6,208 nucleotides of DNA from Nitrospina sp. (lineage in GTDB: Bacteria; Nitrospinota; Nitrospinia; Nitrospinales; VA-1): contig JABGTQ010000285.1 of the NCBI GenBank assembly GCA_018647025.1, forward strand, positions 1-6,208, in the 5' to 3' direction. The translations under genes were made by a program, and so were the position numbers. Each line of letters begins with the position of its first letter. The stretch's first letter is position 1. This document shows, piece by piece, positions 3,976 through 6,208 of this stretch. The notes under the pieces were generated by a model. It was not told the DNA's origin, made no database searches, and was given only the letters and a program-made list of their open reading frames with translations.

Positions 3976-6208
3976 ATGTCATATCCTAAAAAACAGGGTC
4001 TTTATGACCCGAAGAACGAAAAAGAAAACTGTGGGATTGGTTTTGTCGCCGATATGAAGGGCAGGGGCACTCATGAAATAATCCGCCAGGGGATTGAGGT
4101 TCTCAATAAGCTTGAACATCGGGGAGCTTGCGGTTCTGATTCTCTCACAGGTGACGGTGCGGGGTTGCTAATTCAGATTCCTCATAAATTTTTCAAAGCA
4201 CAATGTCCAAAAATTGATATTGAATTGCCAGAGCAAGGAAAATACGGCACCGGGCTAGTCTTTTTCCCCAAGGATGCTCGAATTCATTCATTTCTAGATA
4301 TTTTTAACAAGATAATCAAGCAAGAAGGTTTATCACTCTTGGGATGGCGTAAGGTACCGGTTGATAACACCACCATCGGACATGTTGCTAGAGAAGCCGA
4401 ACCAGAAATTTGGCAACCGTTTATCGGTGAAGGTGACGAATCAATTGAACAGGATGAACTAGAGCGCAGACTTTATAAAGTCCGCAAGCTTGTGGGAAAA
4501 GAAATACATTTTGCAGGGGGCGCTGAATATTTTGTTTCATTTTATATTTGTAGCCTTTCTTCCAAAACTTTTTGCTACAAAGGACAACTGCTGTCAAATC
4601 AGTTGGAGACATATTTTCTAGACCTTAAGGATTCTGAACTTGAATCTGCCTTAGCTTTAGTGCACTCGCGATATAGCACAAACACTTTTCCATCATGGGG
4701 AAGAGCTCAACCGATGAGACTTATTGCTCACAATGGTGAAATCAATACCGTCCGTGGAAATCAAAACTGGATGCGCGCCAGAGAGGCGATGTTTGATAGC
4801 ACTCTTTTTCCAGAAATAGACAAAATCTTACCCGTAATTGCTCCAGGAGGAAGCGACTCTGCAGATTTTGATCATGCCTTGGAAATGCTCGCGATGACGG
4901 GACGTTCACTTCCTCACGCTATCATGATGATGATACCAGAACCTTGGAGTGGCCATGAGTCGATGACCGAAGAGAAAAAAGGATTTTATGAGTTTCATGC
5001 TTCCATGATGGAGCCATGGGATGGCCCTGCATCTATTGCTTTTACAGATGGTGAGATAATAGGGGCTATTTTAGATCGTAATGGACTCCGTCCCTCTCGT
5101 TATATTGTGACAAAAGACGACTTAGTTGTGATGTCTTCTGAAGTAGGCGTCTTACCAATCGATGAATCTAATATTTCTTTTAAAGGAAGACTGGAACCCG
5201 GGAAAATGTTTCTTGTCGACCTTAAAGAAGGAAGAATTGTTTCAGATGATGAAATTAAAAAACAGGTGTCTACAAAAAATCCCTATTCTAAATGGGTTAG
5301 GGAAAACCAGCTGAGTTTGAGTGATCTCCCCGCACCTCAAAATAAACTTGAAGTGGGCGTAGATAATTTGCGTAAGCTTCAGATTGCTTTTGGTTACACC
5401 AAAGAGGATATAAAATTTATAATCTCATCAATGGTTGCTCAAGGAGAGGAACCGATAGGTTCTATGGGTAACGACACGCCACTTGCCGTACTTTCTCAAC
5501 GGCCACAGTTACTATTTCATTATTTCAAACAATTATTTGCCCAAGTGACAAACCCAGCGGTGGATTCTATTCGAGAAGAACTTGTGATGAGTATGGATAT
5601 TACCTTGGGCGAGGAACGAAACCTACTCTCAGAATCGCCCAATCATTGCCGCAAACTTAAACTATCACACCCTATTCTTACATTAGAAGAAATTGAGAAA
5701 ATTAAATCTCTCGATCAAAATAATTTAAAATCAGCGACTTTTTCAACGATTTTTCCTGTATCTAAAAACAAAGGTGCATTAAAAAAAGCAATGGATCATT
5801 TATGTTCTCAGATATCGAAATCTGTTGAAAATGGTGCCAATGTTATAGTTCTTTCTGATCGAGGTGTGGATGAGGAAAGCGCAGCTATTCCAAGTCTGTT
5901 AGCAGTGTCAGGAGTTCATCACCATTTGTTACGGAATAAGACTAGAACCAAGGTAGGGCTAGTTATTGAATCAGGAGAACCCAAGGAGATGATGCACTTT
6001 GCTTTGCTTATTGGCTATGGAGCAGGGGGAGTCTGTCCATACTTAGCGTACGAAACAGCCTTGGAAACTGTACAAGAAAATATTTTTGTTAAAGGAATTA
6101 AAACAGAGTCAGCTATTAACAATTATATTAAATCTCCACGTAAAGGCTTATTTAAATTCATTGCCAAGATGGGAATATCTACTATTCAAAGCTACCGAGG
6201 CGCTCAAA
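3976..6208 (+). CDS. gltB: Glutamate synthase (GOGAT) large subunit GltB, N-terminal half
   Basis: The frame is open from the ATG at 3976 to the right edge: 744 codons of a protein usually about 1,500 residues long. GltB takes the amide of glutamine and transfers it to 2-oxoglutarate to make glutamate, usually with the GltD flavoprotein. The class II glutaminase domain (19-about 420) is complete: C19 in NCGIGFVA is the nucleophile after removal of an 18-residue propeptide, followed by LEHRGACGSDSLTGDGAG (50-67), HSRYSTNTFPSWGRAQP (230-246), AHNGEINTVRGNQNW (251-265), GGSDSADFDHALE (291-303) and DRNGLRPSRY (367-376). The central domain runs from about 465 (LRKLQIAFGY) through SMGNDTPLAVLS and NPAVDSIREE to KMGISTIQSYRGAQ at the edge. 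The FMN/3Fe-4S synthase domain and C-terminal beta-helix are outside. An in-frame stop at 3955 excludes an earlier ATG. No Shine-Dalgarno precedes the start. The gene is divergent from leuA. Confidence 0.96.
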   Translation, partial: MSYPKKQGLYDPKNEKENCGIGFVADMKGRGTHEIIRQGIEVLNKLEHRGACGSDSLTGDGAGLLIQIPHKFFKAQCPKIDIELPEQGKYGTGLVFFPKDARIHSFLDIFNKIIKQEGLSLLGWRKVPVDNTTIGHVAREAEPEIWQPFIGEGDESIEQDELERRLYKVRKLVGKEIHFAGGAEYFVSFYICSLSSKTFCYKGQLLSNQLETYFLDLKDSELESALALVHSRYSTNTFPSWGRAQPMRLIAHNGEINTVRGNQNWMRAREAMFDSTLFPEIDKILPVIAPGGSDSADFDHALEMLAMTGRSLPHAIMMMIPEPWSGHESMTEEKKGFYEFHASMMEPWDGPASIAFTDGEIIGAILDRNGLRPSRYIVTKDDLVVMSSEVGVLPIDESNISFKGRLEPGKMFLVDLKEGRIVSDDEIKKQVSTKNPYSKWVRENQLSLSDLPAPQNKLEVGVDNLRKLQIAFGYTKEDIKFIISSMVAQGEEPIGSMGNDTPLAVLSQRPQLLFHYFKQLFAQVTNPAVDSIREELVMSMDITLGEERNLLSESPNHCRKLKLSHPILTLEEIEKIKSLDQNNLKSATFSTIFPVSKNKGALKKAMDHLCSQISKSVENGANVIVLSDRGVDEESAAIPSLLAVSGVHHHLLRNKTRTKVGLVIESGEPKEMMHFALLIGYGAGGVCPYLAYETALETVQENIFVKGIKTESAINNYIKSPRKGLFKFIAKMGISTIQSYRGAQ

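Noticed and set aside
4421..4612. Minus-strand frame of 63 codons
   Set aside because: It is antisense to the glutaminase domain of gltB and looks like a shadow frame.

Overview
The window is 6.2 kb of a bacterial chromosome. It holds conserved housekeeping and biosynthetic genes and shows no sign of mobile elements, phage, CRISPR or RNA genes. Coding DNA is moderately AT-rich and the central intergenic region is very AT-rich. CmoA, a long LeuA and a large-subunit GltB together suggest a Gram-negative, proteobacteria-like lineage, with the CmoA homologue the strongest hint. The species cannot be named from this sequence.

Left part (1-3346), all on the minus strand and read right to left: leuA (2-isopropylmalate synthase), cmoA (carboxy-SAM synthase for tRNA wobble uridine modification), a 61-residue FmdB-type zinc-ribbon protein, and a radical SAM enzyme cut by the left edge. 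The gaps are 54, 36 and 17 bp and none contains a convincing terminator, so the four genes look like one operon led by leuA. The likely start codons of leuA (3346) and of the zinc-ribbon gene (898) lie inside the longest possible reading frames; Shine-Dalgarno spacing and family alignment set both.

Middle (3347-3975): about 630 bp without a gene, between the divergent leuA and gltB. It contains several inverted and direct repeats: a perfect 10-bp palindrome with flanking dyad, a leader hairpin upstream of leuA, a 23-bp interrupted dyad, a stem-loop followed by a T tract in the gltB direction, and a 16-bp near-repeat present on both sides. These are candidate regulatory sites only; no known riboswitch or T-box was recognised.

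Right part (3976-6208, plus strand): the first 744 codons of gltB, the glutamate synthase large subunit, open to the window edge. The complete glutaminase domain and most or all of the central domain are present; the FMN/Fe-S synthase domain and C-terminal domain lie outside.

Functionally the two divergent units are both tied to amino-acid supply: leucine synthesis to the left and ammonia assimilation through glutamate to the right. Glutamate is the amino donor for the last step of leucine synthesis. CmoA links the leuA unit to translation, because cmo5U34 is found in tRNAs reading four-fold degenerate boxes, including leucine. The zinc-ribbon and radical SAM genes have no assigned function. 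They are the least explained part of the window.
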